Translations under genes and position numbers: made by a program
Assembly: GCA_022824525.1 (NCBI GenBank)
Contig: JAJDZT010000119.1
Span: forward strand, 22,557-86,556
DNA: 64,000 bases
DNA from: Silicimonas sp.
Lineage (GTDB): Bacteria; Pseudomonadota; Alphaproteobacteria; Rhodobacterales; Rhodobacteraceae
Direction of reading: 5' to 3'
Notes under the pieces: model-generated
What the model was told of the DNA's origin: nothing
Database searches by the model: none
The model's input: only the letters and a program-made list of their open reading frames with translations
Shown: one piece after another, positions 9,495 to 18,704 of the stretch
Numbering within the stretch: position 1 is the stretch's first letter
How the letters are laid out: every line of letters starts with the position of its first letter

Positions 9495-11279
9495 ATGCAC
9501 GCCTATCGCAGCCACACCTGCGCTGATCTGAACGCCTCGAATGTTGGCGAAACCGTTCGTTTGGCTGGTTGGGTCCATCGGATCCGGGACCACGGCGGTG
9601 TACTGTTCATCGACCTGCGCGACCACTACGGGATAACGCAGGTGCTTTGCGACCCGGACAGCCCCGTTTTCAATGAGGTTGAAAAGGTACGGTCTGAGTG
9701 GTGCATCCGCATTGACGGCAACGTAAAGGCGCGCGATGCGGACCTTGTGAACCCCAAGATTCCGACGGGCGAAGTCGAAGTCTTTATTCGCGACATGGAA
9801 GTTCTGGGACCGGCGGAAGAACTGCCGCTGATCGTCTTTGGGGATCAGGAATACCCCGAGGAAACACGGCTCCGTTACCGCTTCCTTGATCTGCGACGGG
9901 AAGCAATGCAGCGCAACATGACGCTCCGATCCGACGTTGTCGCGTCAATCCGGAAGCGTATGTGGGACAAAGGCTTCCGCGAACATCAGACGCCGATCAT
10001 CACGGCCTCCTCGCCGGAAGGCGCGCGCGACTTTCTTGTGCCGAGCCGTCTTCATCCCGGCAAGTTCTACGCACTTCCGCAGGCCCCGCAGCAGTTCAAG
10101 CAGCTGCTCATGGTGTCCGGCTTCGACAAATACTTCCAGATCGCGCCCTGCTTCCGCGACGAAGACCCGCGCGCCGATCGTTCGCCAACGGACTTTTACC
10201 AACTCGATATGGAAATGAGTTTTGTCGAGCAACAGGACGTGTTCGACACTGTCTCGCCGGTCCTCCAAGGCATTTTCGAAGAATTCGGTGGGGGCCGTAA
10301 GGTAGATGCGGCCGCCGACTGGCCGCAGATTTCCTACCGCGACGCGGCCAAATGGTACGGCACCGACAAGCCCGACCTCCGGAACCCGATCAAGATGCAG
10401 GACGTGTCCGAGCATTTCCGCGGGTCAGGCTTTGCCATCTTCGCGAAGATTTTGGAGCAGGAAGGCACCGAGATCCGCGCCATCCCCGCACCGACAGGTG
10501 GCTCGCGCAAGTTCTGTGACCGTATGAACGCCTTTGCTCAGAAAGAAGGCCTGCCGGGCATGGGTTATATCTTCTGGCGCGACCAAGGCGAGGGCATGGA
10601 AGCCGCTGGACCTTTGGCCAAGAACATCGGGCCAGAGCGGACCGAAGCGATCCGTGAGCAACTGGGGCTTGGAGTAGGCGATGCCGCCTTCTTCCTTGGC
10701 GGCAAGGCCAAGGCGTTCGAAACCGTCGCCGGTAAGGCGCGCGTTGTTATCGGCGACGAACTTGGCCTGACTGAAACCGACCGCTTCGCGTTCGCTTGGA
10801 TCGTCGATTTCCCGATCTACGAGAAGGACGAGGAAACCGGCAAGATCGACTTCGAACACAACCCGTTTTCGATGCCGCAAGGCGGGATGGCGGCGCTGGA
10901 AGGCGATCCGCTTGATGTACTGGGCTATCAGTACGACCTTGCGTGTAACGGTTACGAACTGGTCTCGGGCGCGATCCGAAACCACCGGCCCGAAATCATG
11001 TTCAAGGCCTTCGAGATTGCCGGTTACGGCGAGGACGAAGTCAAGAAGCGCTTCGGCGGAATGGTAAATGCGTTCCGGTTCGGTGCCCCGCCTCACGGGG
11101 GGTGTGCTGCCGGGATCGATCGGATCGTGATGCTCCTGGCTGACGAGGCCAATATTCGTGAGGTCATTCTTTTCCCGATGAACCAGCGGGCCGAGGACCT
11201 GATGATGGACGCCCCGTCCGACCCGACGGCTGAGCAGCTTCGCGAGTTGCGCCTGAGGGTGCTTCCGCCGGAAGAATGA
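9495..11279 (+). CDS. aspS: Aspartyl-tRNA synthetase
   Basis: This 594-residue class IIb synthetase charges tRNA-Asp, and possibly tRNA-Asn in lineages lacking AsnRS. It has an N-terminal OB-fold anticodon domain ([19 protein letters not shown], residues about 22–40), motif 2 [19 protein letters not shown] (about 220–238), an inserted GAD domain of bacterial type in the middle, and motif 3 [14 protein letters not shown] near residue 540. The length fits the bacterial AspRS family. ATG 9495 follows GAAAGGATG at good spacing. Its stop overlaps the next start by four bases (ATGA), so the downstream DUF1993 gene is translationally coupled. Confidence 0.98.
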   Translation: MHAYRSHTCADLNASNVGETVRLAGWVHRIRDHGGVLFIDLRDHYGITQVLCDPDSPVFNEVEKVRSEWCIRIDGNVKARDADLVNPKIPTGEVEVFIRDMEVLGPAEELPLIVFGDQEYPEETRLRYRFLDLRREAMQRNMTLRSDVVASIRKRMWDKGFREHQTPIITASSPEGARDFLVPSRLHPGKFYALPQAPQQFKQLLMVSGFDKYFQIAPCFRDEDPRADRSPTDFYQLDMEMSFVEQQDVFDTVSPVLQGIFEEFGGGRKVDAAADWPQISYRDAAKWYGTDKPDLRNPIKMQDVSEHFRGSGFAIFAKILEQEGTEIRAIPAPTGGSRKFCDRMNAFAQKEGLPGMGYIFWRDQGEGMEAAGPLAKNIGPERTEAIREQLGLGVGDAAFFLGGKAKAFETVAGKARVVIGDELGLTETDRFAFAWIVDFPIYEKDEETGKIDFEHNPFSMPQGGMAALEGDPLDVLGYQYDLACNGYELVSGAIRNHRPEIMFKAFEIAGYGEDEVKKRFGGMVNAFRFGAPPHGGCAAGIDRIVMLLADEANIREVILFPMNQRAEDLMMDAPSDPTAEQLRELRLRVLPPEE

Positions 11280-11782
11280 CGCCGCCGCTCTATACGGCCT
11301 CGGTGCCTGTGTTTCGCCACTATCTGGAGCGGGCGCGGGAACTTCTAAGCCGGATAGGCGGCGACGATGCCATTCTTCTGGCTCGGCTAGCACCAGATAT
11401 GCTCACTTGCGGGGAGCAGTTTGCGACCGCTGCAGGTTTCTCTCTTCGCAGCACTTTTCCTTTGGCAGGAGAGCCGATACCGGAATTCCCTGATCTTGGA
11501 ATGGACGCGGGTGGACTGGAGGCGCGCATTGCCTTCGCGAACGATCGGTTGTTGACGCTCCTGCCGGGGGCGTTCGAGGGGGCGGAAACGCGCAGGATCA
11601 AGCATCGTGCAGGCTTCGCCGAACTGGATCAGTCCGGCCAAGAGTATTTTTCGCTATTCGGCATGCCCAACTTCATGTTCCATCTGTCGATGGCCTTTGC
11701 CATCTTGCGGCAAAACGGAGCGGAAATCGGCAAGGCAGACTTCGATGGTTTGCATGACTATCCGCATGGGTTTCGCTTCTAG
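11276..11782 (+). CDS. DUF1993 family protein
   Basis: This 168-residue protein begins [20 protein letters not shown] and ends YPHGFRF, with a central [19 protein letters not shown]. That pattern is typical of DUF1993, a helical family distantly related to DinB-like four-helix proteins and with no settled function. Its ATG overlaps the aspS stop (ATGA), so its translation should follow aspS. No signal peptide or membrane segment is visible. The family assignment is fairly secure; the role is unknown. Confidence 0.8.
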   Translation: MTPPLYTASVPVFRHYLERARELLSRIGGDDAILLARLAPDMLTCGEQFATAAGFSLRSTFPLAGEPIPEFPDLGMDAGGLEARIAFANDRLLTLLPGAFEGAETRRIKHRAGFAELDQSGQEYFSLFGMPNFMFHLSMAFAILRQNGAEIGKADFDGLHDYPHGFRF

Positions 11783-11800
11783 TTACAGGAGAGGATCAAC

Positions 11801-12484
11801 ATGAGTTTGGAAAGTTGGAGCCCGCCACCGTTCCCGCCACACAGTGAATTGACAGGCCGGTATGTGAGGCTTGAACCGTTGAGCCATGCTCATATCCCCG
11901 AACTCTGGGCCGCCCATGAAGGGCAAGGCCACGTTTGGGAATACATCCCGGCAGGACCTTTTGACAGCGAAGCCGCGCTGGGTGCCTGGGTTGATCAAGT
12001 GCGAGTGTTGCCGGATCCAATGCAGTTTGCTGTTCGCATGGAAGAAGGAATGCTTGGCGGGACCCTGTCTCTCCTTCGCATCAACCCCAATGCTGGCTCG
12101 ATCGAAGTTGGCTACATCGTTTTTACGCCGAGGCTTCAAAGAACGCGAGAGGCGACCGAAGCGATCTATCTGACCATCAAATGGGCCTTTGAAGCCGGGT
12201 ATCGTCGCTTTGAGTGGAAGTGTAATGCGGCCAACATCCCGTCCCGTCGAGCGGCAGAGCGTTTTGGATTGTCATTCGAAGGGGTCTTTCGGCAGGCAGC
12301 CGTCGTAAAGGGCCGCAACCGGGACACTGCATGGTTTGCCGCAATTGACAGTGAATGGCCCGAGTTGAGAGCGGCCTTCGAACGGTGGCTGCATCCGGAC
12401 AACTTCGATGCGACTTGTACTCAGCAGGTGCGATTGGGTGATTTGACCGGCCCCATCCTTGTTGCACGCGATCCAGCATTGTAA
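11801..12484 (+). CDS. GNAT-family N-acetyltransferase (RimJ/RimL type)
   Basis: The 227-residue product has the arrangement of the RimJ/RimL-like acetyltransferase group: an N-terminal 'TGRYVRLEPLSHAHIPELWAA' strand-helix, a central 'GSIEVGYIVFTPRLQRTREATEAIYL' acetyl-CoA-binding region, and 'RRFEWKCNAANIPSRRAAERFGLSFEG'. These enzymes acetylate protein N-termini, antibiotics or small amines. Nothing here identifies the acceptor. AGGAGAGG lies 6–7 nt before the ATG. It sits 18 nt after the DUF1993 gene and about 10 nt before a putative restriction endonuclease, all on one strand. Confidence 0.87.
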   Translation: MSLESWSPPPFPPHSELTGRYVRLEPLSHAHIPELWAAHEGQGHVWEYIPAGPFDSEAALGAWVDQVRVLPDPMQFAVRMEEGMLGGTLSLLRINPNAGSIEVGYIVFTPRLQRTREATEAIYLTIKWAFEAGYRRFEWKCNAANIPSRRAAERFGLSFEGVFRQAAVVKGRNRDTAWFAAIDSEWPELRAAFERWLHPDNFDATCTQQVRLGDLTGPILVARDPAL

Positions 12485-12494
12485 CCCGGACGTC

Positions 12495-13226
12495 ATGTTG
12501 GAGACGCTCCGCAATGAAGGTTTCGATATCCTGACGCGCAATCACGCGGAGGCGATCCTTGCACAGGATTTTCCGAACGAGCTCTCCATGTTATCGCGCA
12601 TCCTGTCGGAGTTTCGCATCTCCCTGGCTGAAATCGTGCATGGCGGCGGCGGCGAGGCAGGGCTCACGCAGCGCCTGCGGCACGAACTTTCGGACGTCGG
12701 TTGGCGCAAGCACAGTTTCAGGGTTGAAACCATTGTCGATGGGCATGCGCGCGCGGGCATCAGCCACGAGGTGGATCACGTCAAATTTGCCGAAGCAGGC
12801 GCGTTAGCTCTTGAAATTGAGTGGAACAACAAGGACCCGTTTTTTGATCGCGATCTGGAGAACTTTCAGCGCTTGCACGCCCTTTCGGCCATAAGTGTCG
12901 GTGTCGTTGTCACGCGCGGTGGGTCAATGCAGGCGGCATTTCTGGAACGCATTACTGCCTGGATGAAGGGTGAAGGCTTGTCCTCGGAAGATGACCTTGA
13001 CCGCCTTGGTATCGGGGCGCGCACCCCGGCGCAGCGGGCCGCGGTTTCAGAGCAGGTCGCCCGGGGAATGCCATTCGCGGAGGCCTTTGCGCGCAAGTTT
13101 GTGGCGGACAAATTCGGTCAGGCCACCACGCATTGGTCAAAACTTGAAGAGCGTGTGAGCAGAGGTGTTGGCAACCCGTGTCCGCTTTTGCTGATCGGGT
13201 TGCCAGCTTCCATCCTGACCGACTGA
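12495..13226 (+). CDS. BglII/BstYI-family type II restriction endonuclease-like protein
   Basis: The 243-residue protein matches the BglII/BstYI restriction endonuclease family in its core: SHEVDHVKFAEAGALALEIE, then WNNKDPFFDRDLENFQRLH (about residues 96–140). In this family an Asp and the E-x-E/Q/K pair of that strand coordinate the metal, and both acidic positions are present (D of EVDHV, E-I-E). The flanks are helical, and the C-terminus ends LLLIGLPASILTD. The start at ATG 12495 is preferred; a TTG at 12459 would overlap the upstream gene. An MT-A70 DNA methyltransferase lies 0.7 kb downstream, on the other strand. Family members in REBASE cut R-GATC-Y or AGATCT, but the specificity here is unproven. 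Confidence 0.75.
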   Translation: MLETLRNEGFDILTRNHAEAILAQDFPNELSMLSRILSEFRISLAEIVHGGGGEAGLTQRLRHELSDVGWRKHSFRVETIVDGHARAGISHEVDHVKFAEAGALALEIEWNNKDPFFDRDLENFQRLHALSAISVGVVVTRGGSMQAAFLERITAWMKGEGLSSEDDLDRLGIGARTPAQRAAVSEQVARGMPFAEAFARKFVADKFGQATTHWSKLEERVSRGVGNPCPLLLIGLPASILTD

Positions 13227-13259
13227 TCGGCCGCCGAAAACGCGTTTCGGCGGCCGATG
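13227..13259. terminator. Strong inverted repeat between convergent genes, probable bidirectional terminator
   Basis: Two perfect 14-base arms, ATCGGCCGCCGAAA at 13227–13240 and its complement at 13246–13259, surround a 5-base loop. The repeat fills the gap between the stops of the endonuclease-like gene (+) and the L,D-transpeptidase (−). There is no long T-tract, so it may end transcription by structure alone or protect both 3' ends. Confidence 0.7.
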
Positions 13260-13262
13260 ATA

Positions 13263-13847
13263 TCAGGTCGTCATCGGGTACAGATGTACTCGGGTGCCGA
13301 GGGGCACGCGGCCATAGAGGTCGGTGACATATCCATTCGTCAGACGAGCGCAACCGTTCGACACGCGTGTGAGAATCGTGTGCGGCAGGTTGGTGCCGTG
13401 GATTCGCAGCATCGTGTCACGCCCGCGCTGGTCGAAGAGATACAAGGCCCGAGCCCCAAGCGGATTTCCTGGGCCGCCGGGCATGCCGTCTTCCCACTCC
13501 GCGTATTTCGGGTTGCGTTCGATCATTTCCGCGGTCGGTGTCCAACTCGGCCATTCCTTCTTGGCACGAATGACATAGGAACCGGGTTCCCAAAGGTGGC
13601 GTTGAGCCACACCGATGGGGTAACGGATCGCGCGACCCTTCTCCATTGTCCAATACAGAGCGAATTCATCCGGTTTGACGTGAATCACACCGGGCGTGGT
13701 GCTTCGTCCAACACGGATGATGCGCGCCTTGCGCGGATCGATCGCGTTTTCGTCTTCATCTTTGGTTTGCGCGGCAAATACCGGATTGGCAGCCACGGCA
13801 GCAGCCACGGCGGCTCCGCCGAGCAGCAGGTCTCTTCTTGGCAGCAT
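13263..13847 (-). CDS. L,D-transpeptidase (YkuD domain), exported
   Basis: This 194-residue protein has a twin-arginine-like leader (MLPRRDLLLGGAAVAAAVAA) followed by FAAQ, then a YkuD domain. The catalytic motif is complete: IHGTN...RVSNGCARLTN near residues 155–180, with the nucleophilic Cys in SNGC. Family members form 3-3 or lipoprotein cross-links in peptidoglycan in the periplasm. The length and the 'NPLGARALYLFD' segment fit the short ErfK-type Ldt enzymes common in alphaproteobacteria. The start was set at 13847 because the signal peptide begins there. It stands between a putative endonuclease and a DNA methyltransferase, with no evident link to them. Confidence 0.9.
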   Translation of the reverse strand: MLPRRDLLLGGAAVAAAVAANPVFAAQTKDEDENAIDPRKARIIRVGRSTTPGVIHVKPDEFALYWTMEKGRAIRYPIGVAQRHLWEPGSYVIRAKKEWPSWTPTAEMIERNPKYAEWEDGMPGGPGNPLGARALYLFDQRGRDTMLRIHGTNLPHTILTRVSNGCARLTNGYVTDLYGRVPLGTRVHLYPMTT

Positions 13848-13960
13848 AACTCTCGCCTCGTTAATACAATCCCCGAAGTGAGAATAATCGGCCATTTGTG
13901 GCGCGGCCATGGCCTCACCAGAACGTTATTCCGGAATTTTATTGTTATGTGTCTTTTCGG

Positions 13961-14620
13961 TTATTCCGCCGCGAGACTAGAATTGTAGCTGTAGGTCTTC
14001 CAATCAGGCTTGTAATCGGCATCGGCCTGATTGCCCCAGACGGTCCATCCGTCCCGAATTCCGCGTCCGAACAGTTCCAGATAAGGTCCCCAGGAACACT
14101 CTTCGATGATCCGATACTGCTCATCCGGCTTGCGCGAATGCTCCCGTTTTCGGCTTTGGATCATGTTGACTTGTCTTCGACCCGGCGCTTCGGTGCGCAC
14201 ATTCTTACCCCGTGTGCCGAAAAGCAAAATCTCGGTCACATTGCGAAAGTAGAAGCCCACGCCGCGTCCATCAGAGCCGCCGTCTTTGCGTATCTTGTGC
14301 CAAACGATGTTGGATTTGTAATCGAAGCCCCAAGCTTTCAGCACTTCAAGGCCTTCGGGCAACAACGCATTTGGCACCCAAAGGTAGCAATGTGCACGGT
14401 CATCGAGATGATCGGCAACCGGAAGCGCACAAATCTCTTCCAGCTCCATGGTCGGGTAACGGGCAAGCCGTTTGTGTTCAGGCGCGACCTTTCCGGTTCG
14501 GTTCACGAACCTCCAAGGTGGATCGGCCAAGACGGTACCGAATGTGTCGTCACCCAGAAAACCGGCTAAGTCTTGTGCTGCACTGCTCGTCATATCCAAC
14601 ATGATGGTCGCTTTGCTCAT
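13961..14620 (-). CDS. MT-A70 family DNA adenine methyltransferase
   Basis: The 219-residue protein has the MT-A70 catalytic motif DPPW (FGTVLADPPWRFVNRTG, about residues 30–45), and C-terminal YLELFGRGIRDGWTVWGNQ carries the SAM-binding 'ELF.R' motif. Bacterial members methylate the N6 of adenine in DNA, often as solitary or phage-borne enzymes. The ATG at 14620 has no strong ribosome site. Its neighbour across the transpeptidase gene is a BglII/BstYI-like endonuclease, so a split restriction-modification pair is possible. BglII's own partner methylates cytosine (N4), so an adenine enzyme would be a non-classical partner. Confidence 0.85.
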   Translation of the reverse strand: MSKATIMLDMTSSAAQDLAGFLGDDTFGTVLADPPWRFVNRTGKVAPEHKRLARYPTMELEEICALPVADHLDDRAHCYLWVPNALLPEGLEVLKAWGFDYKSNIVWHKIRKDGGSDGRGVGFYFRNVTEILLFGTRGKNVRTEAPGRRQVNMIQSRKREHSRKPDEQYRIIEECSWGPYLELFGRGIRDGWTVWGNQADADYKPDWKTYSYNSSLAAE

Positions 14621-14667
14621 CTATTGCCAGTGGAACAATACAAGAACATCCTTGCTCATGCAAACTG

Positions 14668-15384
14668 TCAAACCGGTTCAAGCGCCGCAACATGCCTGTC
14701 TATCGTTTGGGCAAGGCTGGAGGCGGTGCCAAGGGAACGATCTCCCTGCGAGAGGGCCATGGCCGTATCGCCGATTGTGGCCAACGCCGTTCCACCGGCA
14801 GATTTGGCAAGCCCTTCCAGAAAGCCGGCCACGTATTTGAGTGTTTTGTAATCCGGGTCCGAGTGGAGCAGTTCCGCGGCCAGTGTGAGATAATCCCTTA
14901 ATGCAATCGGGTCAGGCTGCACGTTGTCGGCATGAGGGCGCGAAACAGCCCTCGGCCGCGTTTCCTCCGGCAGAAGGGACAAGGCCGCCGACTGGAACTG
15001 CGCTACCGATGACAACGGCTTGGCGAGGAATATGTCCGCACCGGCGTCCATTGCGGCTTGCTGAAGCGTCTCGTCTCCAGAAGTGGCAATGATCCCGTCT
15101 ATTCGCGGATCAGATTTCGCCAACCTGTCGATCAATTCCAGTCCGGAGCCGTCTGGCAATCCAAGGTCCACAACGGCAATCCGGGGCCGGTAGGTTCGTA
15201 AATGGCGTTCAGCCGAGGCCAGGCTTTCGGCGCGCCTGATTCGGGCACCTGATCGCTGACAGATAAGGCGCATCGCCTCACATGCGTGGCGACTGTCCTC
15301 GACCACCAGCACGATCGTACCAAGCAGAGGACGCTCGGCAGTAGGCGGCTGAAGCATAACGAGTTCTTCGAGAGATTCGGGCAT
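14668..15384 (-). CDS. Response regulator receiver protein with helical C-terminal domain
   Basis: Of 238 residues, about 22–140 form a CheY-like receiver: VVEDSRH supplies the acidic pocket, VVDLGLPDGSG the phosphorylatable Asp, and TSGDE and LAKPL the conserved Thr and Lys. The remaining about 100 residues are helical, with no recognisable DNA-binding or enzymatic motif ('LRDYLTLAAELLHSDPDYKTLKYVAGFLEGLAKS'). It probably acts by protein-protein contact in a phosphorelay. GGAGGG lies 6 nt before the ATG. No histidine kinase gene is nearby, so the partner must be encoded elsewhere. Confidence 0.82.
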   Translation of the reverse strand: MPESLEELVMLQPPTAERPLLGTIVLVVEDSRHACEAMRLICQRSGARIRRAESLASAERHLRTYRPRIAVVDLGLPDGSGLELIDRLAKSDPRIDGIIATSGDETLQQAAMDAGADIFLAKPLSSVAQFQSAALSLLPEETRPRAVSRPHADNVQPDPIALRDYLTLAAELLHSDPDYKTLKYVAGFLEGLAKSAGGTALATIGDTAMALSQGDRSLGTASSLAQTIDRHVAALEPV

Positions 15385-15527
15385 TTCAGACCCTCCAGAA
15401 GCAGCGTGTCAGCTATTTGGACCGAGAATGGCTAATGCCGCGTTAATGGCGAAATGCGGCGCTCTGTCCCTTGCCGTGGAGGAAGGGCGTGCCATAACGC
15501 CGGGTGACATCAGCGAAGGGTGGAGTC

Positions 15528-15932
15528 ATGATCGGACGGTTGAACCATGTGGCGATTGCGGTGCCGGATCTCGAAGCCGCAGCGGCGCAATACCGCGATA
15601 CTTTGGGCGCCGAGGTGGGGGCACCGCAAGACGAGCCGGATCACGGTGTAACGGTTGTCTTCATCACATTGCCAAATACGAAGGTCGAACTGCTTTATCC
15701 GCTGGGCGAGAATTCACCCATTGCAGGTTTTCTGGAAAAGAACCCGTCAGGCGGCATCCATCACATGTGCTATGAGGTAGAGGATATCAGAGCGGCCGCT
15801 GCAAAACTCACGGCGTCCGGCGCGCGCGTTCTGGGCGACGGCGAACCCAAGATTGGTGCGCACGGAAAGCCGGTGCTTTTTCTGCACCCTAAAGATTTCA
15901 CCGGCACCCTGATCGAACTGGAGGAAGTCTGA
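15528..15932 (+). CDS. mce: Methylmalonyl-CoA epimerase
   Basis: This 134-residue VOC-fold protein matches methylmalonyl-CoA/ethylmalonyl-CoA epimerase. The metal ligands are visible: LNHVAIAV (His near residue 5), VELLYPLGE (Glu), GIHHMCYEV (His) and, at the end, TLIELEEV (Glu). It interconverts (R)- and (S)-methylmalonyl-CoA in propionate and ethylmalonyl-CoA metabolism. GAAGGGTGGAG precedes ATG 15528. The stop overlaps the next start (TGATG), giving translational coupling with the DUF1467 gene, a pairing I recall as common in Rhodobacteraceae and Rhizobiales. Confidence 0.93.
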   Translation: MIGRLNHVAIAVPDLEAAAAQYRDTLGAEVGAPQDEPDHGVTVVFITLPNTKVELLYPLGENSPIAGFLEKNPSGGIHHMCYEVEDIRAAAAKLTASGARVLGDGEPKIGAHGKPVLFLHPKDFTGTLIELEEV

Positions 15933-16216
15933 TGGGTGTCGTCTCTGGTCTTGTCCTGTTTGCTGTCGTCTGGTTCATGGTGCTTTTCGTCGTGCTGCCG
16001 ATCCGGTTGGAAACGCAAGGCGATGTGGGCGAGCAAGTTGAGGGCACACATGCCGGTTCGCCTGCCACGGGGTTTTCGATGAAGCGTCGGGTCCGTGTCA
16101 CGACACTTTGGGCCATTCCAATTTGGGCAATTATCGCCTCGGTGATTATTTGGGGCGATATCAGTGTGCGCGATATCGACATGTTCGGCCGAATGGGCCC
16201 AAGCTCAGAAAACTGA
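15932..16216 (+). CDS. DUF1467 family membrane protein
   Basis: The 94-residue protein has two hydrophobic helices (residues about 4–23 and 55–75). The DUF1467 signature is LFVVLPIRLETQGDVGEQVEGTHAGSP across the loop. The function is unknown. The gene is coupled to mce by a TGATG overlap, as in many alphaproteobacteria, so a link to acyl-CoA metabolism is possible but unproven. Confidence 0.85.
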   Translation: MGVVSGLVLFAVVWFMVLFVVLPIRLETQGDVGEQVEGTHAGSPATGFSMKRRVRVTTLWAIPIWAIIASVIIWGDISVRDIDMFGRMGPSSEN

Positions 16217-16275
16217 ACGCAGTTTGATCTGAGTTGACGCCGCGCAGTCGCGTGGGCCATTGCTCCGCGCTTTCG

Positions 16276-16974
16276 TCAGCCGGCCTTGTTCAACCGGTGA
16301 TAAAGGTGGGTGAAGGTCGCGGCGCCAAGAATCGGGATCACGAGGTTCATGATTGGGATGGAGAGAGGCAAAGCCATCAAGGCGCCTGCGCTCCAAATGG
16401 TTAGCAGATTTTTGCGGAACGACTGACCGGCCTCACGTCGACCAAGGCGTCGGACCGCAACCATACGGTAGTATTCACGACCAAGCAGGAAGCCGTTCAG
16501 CCCATAGAAAACGAAAGGGGCGAGGGGCGTGAAATAGAAGATCAGAGCCGCCAGGTTTGCGACTACGAGAATGCCGAGAAAACTAAGGGATTCTTTGATG
16601 TTACCAGCAATGCTCACGCTGGGTGCCGGCCCAAGATGCGGGTAGTGGCGGGCCTCAACAGCGTCTGCGACTTCATCAAGAAATATGCCGGTGAAGGCCG
16701 ACGCCACCGGGATCATCAGGAAGACGGAAAGAACCAGCATCAGAGCCAGCGATCCCCACGACAAAAGCGCGTTGGAGATACCGATTTCTCCGATCCACGG
16801 CAGGCTCATCGTGTCGGGAACAAGCCATGCGATTCCCCAGAATGCGAAAGCATAAAGCCCAACGAGCAACAGAAGGGTCAGCCCGATGCCGCGAATGAGG
16901 ACGCCGCGAAAACGCGGGTCTGACACTTGGGAAAGGGCGGTCGCGAATGCAGCAAAGATCACGCGTCGATCCAT
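16276..16974 (-). CDS. EI24/CysZ-like membrane protein
   Basis: The 232-residue protein has about five to six membrane segments and the EI24/CysZ pattern: an N-terminal amphipathic helix, a FTGIFLDEVADAVEARHYP loop near residue 95, and GLNGFLLGREYYRMVAVRR near 165. Characterised relatives include the sulfate transporter CysZ, but this alphaproteobacterial branch is untested. Its start lies inside the 3' end of the upstream nitroreductase gene (16-nt overlap), implying one transcript. Confidence 0.8.
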   Translation of the reverse strand: MDRRVIFAAFATALSQVSDPRFRGVLIRGIGLTLLLLVGLYAFAFWGIAWLVPDTMSLPWIGEIGISNALLSWGSLALMLVLSVFLMIPVASAFTGIFLDEVADAVEARHYPHLGPAPSVSIAGNIKESLSFLGILVVANLAALIFYFTPLAPFVFYGLNGFLLGREYYRMVAVRRLGRREAGQSFRKNLLTIWSAGALMALPLSIPIMNLVIPILGAATFTHLYHRLNKAG

Positions 16975-17537
16975 TCCGTTATGGCGTCAATATCGGGACG
17001 AGGGCGATCGGGGGGTACGCTTTTCTCCGTCCCGATATGGATGATTCCAGCAATCCACTCATGCGGCATCAGGCCAAGATGACGCTCGCGCCAATCCGCA
17101 TCGTGACTTGCCCAACCCGACAACCAGTTGGCGCCCCAACCTGCTGCGAGAGACGCATTCAAAAGTTGCATGCACACTGCACCAGCAGAGAGAGATTGCT
17201 CAATCTCCGGGATTTTCTCAGATGGTTTGGGGCTGACAACCACGATTACGGCCAACTCGGCGTTCGCGTATTCCAGAACGGCTTTCTCAACCTTGTCTTC
17301 TGGCTGACCGAGTTCTTTGCCCTTTTCAGGCAGTGTTGCGGCCAGCCGTGAGAGCGCAGGTTTTTCAAGAACGAGGAAACGCCAGGGCTCCAGCTTACCA
17401 TGGTCCGGGCTCCGAGCCGCCACGGTTAACAATGCCTTAAGCTCTGTACGGTCGGGAACAGGTCCCACCAGTGTCTTGGCGGGCCTTGAACGGCGCGTTT
17501 CGAGAAATGCCAATGCGGCCGGGTTTGGATCGGGCAT
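16959..17537 (-). CDS. Nitroreductase family protein (YdjA-like)
   Basis: This 192-residue FMN-dependent nitroreductase-fold protein shows 'ALAFLETRRSRPAKTL' at the N-terminus, 'ARSPDHGKLEPWRFLVL' (the FMN-phosphate site) and 'QLLNASLAAGWGANWLSGW'. It lacks the large inserts of NfsA and matches the short YdjA/TdsD-like group. Physiological substrates are uncertain; flavin or nitro-compound reduction with NAD(P)H is the family activity. AAGGAAGGAG precedes ATG 17537, deciding this start over the upstream in-frame one. Confidence 0.88.
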   Translation of the reverse strand: MPDPNPAALAFLETRRSRPAKTLVGPVPDRTELKALLTVAARSPDHGKLEPWRFLVLEKPALSRLAATLPEKGKELGQPEDKVEKAVLEYANAELAVIVVVSPKPSEKIPEIEQSLSAGAVCMQLLNASLAAGWGANWLSGWASHDADWRERHLGLMPHEWIAGIIHIGTEKSVPPDRPRPDIDAITEWIDA

Positions 17538-17594
17538 GGGGTCTCCTTCCTTGAAGGAGAGGTAAGCGGTCATGTCTGGATTGTGAAGAAGGGT

Positions 17595-18704
17595 TCAGGC
17601 GAGAACCTCTGCCATCTCATCAATGAGTGTCTCGACAAACTCATTGAAGCGGTCGGAAGGTTGGCGCGCTTCCAAGGTCGATGCAAAAGGATCAGGCGCG
17701 TCAATGGCGCTTTCCGCCATCTCGGCAAGCACGGCGTGGCCACAGAAAGGGACATACATTTCCGAGTAGCCCCCTTCATGCGCCATGACGAGCCGGTCCT
17801 CACAAATGTCACTCGCAAGGTCCATGACCTGGCGTGTCATCTGTCGGAAGGTGTCCGCACTGGCGAGCATGCGGGAAAGCGGGTCAAACGCAGCTGCGTC
17901 AAGGCCACAGGCGATTATCAGCACATCCGGTTTGAACGAACGTATGGCGGGAAGTGCAATTCGCTCCATAGAAGCCATGTAGCCCTTGTGGCCGGTGCCC
18001 GGCGGCAGAGGAATGTTGAGGTTTGCACCTTGTCCGGCCCCACGCCCTCGATCCGCGAAGTCGCCTGTATCCAATGGATAATTACGCTCCTGATGGATTG
18101 AAACGGTAAGAACGTTCGGGTCTTCGTAGAATATAGCTTCCGTGCCGTTCCCGTGGTGAACATCCCAATCAAGCACCGCAAAACGTTCTGCGAGGCCTGC
18201 TGCGCGGCAAGCCTCAATGGCGATCGCTATGTTGGCAAGCAGACAGAAACCGTTCTGCCAATCCGGCAGGCAATGATGCCCGGGGGGTCTCGAAAGGGCA
18301 TACGCGTTTCGGCAAGTTCCATTCAGTACAGACGTCATCGCACCGGTGACCAAACCGGCTGAAAGCGACGCGATCTCGTATCCATCCGGGCCGTAGGGCG
18401 CGCGCAGGCCGGTTTCCCCTCCACCGGCGAGGGCGGTATTTCTGAAGGTTGTCAGGAAATCGGCGGGATGAATGCGGCGAAGGTCCTCCTCCGTTGCGGG
18501 GGCTGCACTTGAAACCCGAAGCTCTTTGACAAGTCCGGTGACCTCAACGAGGTTCTTTAGGCGTCGCTTGGTTTCCGGGTTCTCCGGTAACCCCCCCGCA
18601 GCCGCAGGTTGGATCAAGCCTCCAACAGGCGCAAGGAAGGCATAATTGCCACCGGAGTGCCAAAAGCATCGCTCATCTACAAAGAAGCCAGTTTGGCCTG
18701 TCAT
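17595..18704 (-). CDS. Histone deacetylase-family (class II) amidohydrolase
   Basis: The 369-residue zinc amidohydrolase has the HDAC/acetylpolyamine amidohydrolase fold. Active-site markers are SRPPGHH (tandem His), LDWDVHHGNGTEAIF (Asp-x-His zinc ligands), the Asp of CGLDAAAFDPL, and HEGGY near the end. Bacterial members remove acetyl groups from polyamines, acetoin-pathway proteins or other small amides; the substrate here is not deducible. Its ATG overlaps the stop of the upstream CDGSH gene by four bases (ATGA), so the two are translationally coupled. Confidence 0.9.
   Translation of the reverse strand: MTGQTGFFVDERCFWHSGGNYAFLAPVGGLIQPAAAGGLPENPETKRRLKNLVEVTGLVKELRVSSAAPATEEDLRRIHPADFLTTFRNTALAGGGETGLRAPYGPDGYEIASLSAGLVTGAMTSVLNGTCRNAYALSRPPGHHCLPDWQNGFCLLANIAIAIEACRAAGLAERFAVLDWDVHHGNGTEAIFYEDPNVLTVSIHQERNYPLDTGDFADRGRGAGQGANLNIPLPPGTGHKGYMASMERIALPAIRSFKPDVLIIACGLDAAAFDPLSRMLASADTFRQMTRQVMDLASDICEDRLVMAHEGGYSEMYVPFCGHAVLAEMAESAIDAPDPFASTLEARQPSDRFNEFVETLIDEMAEVLA

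Noticed and set aside
12495..13226. Depletion of AGATCT sites as proof of an active BglII-like system
   Set aside because: AGATCT is present in the window, for example near 517, 1212 and 41969, so no avoidance is evident.
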